Assembly: GCA_026692885.1 (NCBI GenBank)
Contig: JAPLNJ010000231.1
Span: 1 to 6,834 of the forward strand
Length of the DNA: 6,834 nucleotides
Source of the DNA: Planctomycetota bacterium
GTDB taxonomy: Bacteria; Planctomycetota; Planctomycetia; Pirellulales; Pirellulaceae
Reading direction: 5' to 3'
Notes under the pieces: generated by a model
Told to the model about the DNA's origin: nothing
The model's database searches: none
The model's input: the letters and a program-made list of their open reading frames with translations, nothing else
Shown: positions 6,011-6,834 of the stretch, one piece after another
Numbering within the stretch: position 1 is the stretch's first letter
Layout of the letters: the number at the start of each line of letters is the position of its first letter
Program-made: the position numbers and the translations under genes

Positions 6011-6073
6011 CGGTGCGACCATCCCAGCCACACGCGGAGAATTGATCCAACCAAGCGAATAGGGCAAGTGAAC

Positions 6074-6834
6074 ATGGATACCAATTGGCTGCAGCGAACT
6101 GTTTCTCATCTGCGTAACCTGGGTTCCAAGCAGCGTCGACGATTGCGCAACGCCAGACGCGGCCAGCGCCGCCGCTTGTTTGTCGGCTTCGAGATGCTCG
6201 AGGACCGGCAGTTGCTGGCGGCCTCGCTGTCCATCAACGACCCGCTGGTCGTCGAGGGGGATGTGGGCAGCGTCAACCTGGACTTCACGGTCACCCGTGG
6301 TGGCGACGATCTGCTCTCGAGCGTCACGGTCGCTTACCACACGTCGGACAACAGCCCCGCGTTGGGCGCGGCCACGGCCGGCAGCGATTACACGGCAGCC
6401 AGCGGTATCGTGACGATTCCGAGCGGTTCGACCACGGCCACGATCAGCGTGCCCGTGTTGGGCGATACCACAGTCGAGGCGAACGAGCAACTGTTCGTCA
6501 ACCTGACGGGGATCACGAAGGTCACTGGACCGGATGCAAACTTTAGCCCGGAACAGGCCTTCGCCACCGGCGTTCTTCCGTTTGGCGTGTCGGTCGGCGA
6601 TCTGAACGGGGATGGCCGGCCCGATCTGGCCGTGGCGAACTTTTATTCCAACACCGTGTCGGTGTTGTTCAACAGCACCGCCGCGGGCGCCGCCGCGCCC
6701 AGCTTTGCCGCCAAGCAGGACTTCGCCACAGGCGGTGGATCGTACAGCGTGACGGTGGGCGATCTGAATGGGGATGGCCGGCCCGATCTGGCTGTCGTGA
6801 ACGCGGCTTCCGCCACCGTGTCGGTGCTGCTCAA
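6074..6834 (+). CDS. Planctomycete exported protein with LEPR-type signal, Calx-beta and FG-GAP repeats (3' end outside window)
   Basis: The frame is open from ATG 6074 to the window edge, giving 253 residues. A modest AGGG at 6061-6064 lies nine bases upstream. Residues 20-35 are very Arg-rich and are followed by GFEMLEDRQLLAA (38-50), a form of the LEPR-XLL N-terminal motif typical of planctomycete exported proteins. A Calx-beta-like domain follows at about 51-145 (SINDPLVVEGD, AGSDYTAASGIVTIPSGSTT, EANEQLFVNLTG). Two FG-GAP/VCBS repeats with the calcium-loop pattern DLNGDGRPDLAV start near 174 and 228, 54 residues apart and nearly identical in DNA. More repeats probably follow beyond the window. 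Such proteins are usually cell-surface adhesion or scaffold proteins stabilised by calcium; function here is inferred from domains only. The Calx-beta domain appears to lack its usual last strand before the FG-GAP part begins. It lies about 200 bp after the TIGR03032 gene, separated by a strong palindrome, so it is likely a separate transcript. Confidence 0.9.
   Translation, partial: MDTNWLQRTVSHLRNLGSKQRRRLRNARRGQRRRLFVGFEMLEDRQLLAASLSINDPLVVEGDVGSVNLDFTVTRGGDDLLSSVTVAYHTSDNSPALGAATAGSDYTAASGIVTIPSGSTTATISVPVLGDTTVEANEQLFVNLTGITKVTGPDANFSPEQAFATGVLPFGVSVGDLNGDGRPDLAVANFYSNTVSVLFNSTAAGAAAPSFAAKQDFATGGGSYSVTVGDLNGDGRPDLAVVNAASATVSVLL

Noticed and set aside
5930..6490. 186-codon minus-strand frame
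   Set aside because: It is antisense to the LEPR/Calx-beta gene and ends in the palindrome. No domain is recognised.

Overview
The window looks like GC-rich chromosomal DNA from a planctomycete, probably of the Pirellulales/Gemmatales type. Four independent clues support this. (1) The last gene encodes an exported protein with the planctomycete-type N-terminal motif FEMLEDRQLLA. (2) Gene boundaries are packed with GC-rich foldback repeats whose translations (RSAWERE-like, VPTLRVGT-like, FNRDPTGSA-like) recur across planctomycete genomes. (3) The first gene is a TPR plus macroglobulin-like protein of a type I know from planctomycetes. (4) There is a TIGR03032-family protein and a GAF-PAS sigma54 activator of the kind common in that phylum. 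This assignment rests on pattern recognition, not a database search.

Layout: 3-1784 (+) is the 3' part of a large TPR/macroglobulin-like protein that begins outside the window. 1785-2065 is a repeat-filled boundary. It holds an inverted repeat starting at the base after the stop codon (1785-1886), a four-hairpin foldback (1914-2025), and a second diverged copy of the last 38 bp of the upstream gene, including its stop codon (2028-2065). 2070 to about 2390 on the minus strand is the C-terminal remnant of a redoxin/thioredoxin-fold gene, without an active site. 2389-4413 (+) is a sigma54-dependent activator (GAF, PAS, AAA+, FhlA-like helix-turn-helix). 4414-4771 is a regulatory-looking gap with two tandem 16-bp palindromes and a candidate -24/-12 promoter. 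4772-5869 (+) is a TIGR03032 protein of unknown function with an excellent ribosome binding site. 5870-6073 holds an 85-bp palindrome with two competing folds. 6074 onward (+) is the start of a Calx-beta / FG-GAP repeat surface protein that runs off the window.

How the parts may work together: the activator gene, the tandem palindromes and the sigma54-like promoter lie in the order expected for a regulator controlling the TIGR03032 gene, itself, or both. This is inference from position and motif only. The first and last genes appear to be cell-envelope or exported proteins and show no obvious functional link to the regulator. Nothing here is a defence system, CRISPR array, RNA gene or intact transposon. 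The most unusual signals are the duplicated gene 3' end flanking the repeat cassette and the palindrome/promoter arrangement downstream of the activator.
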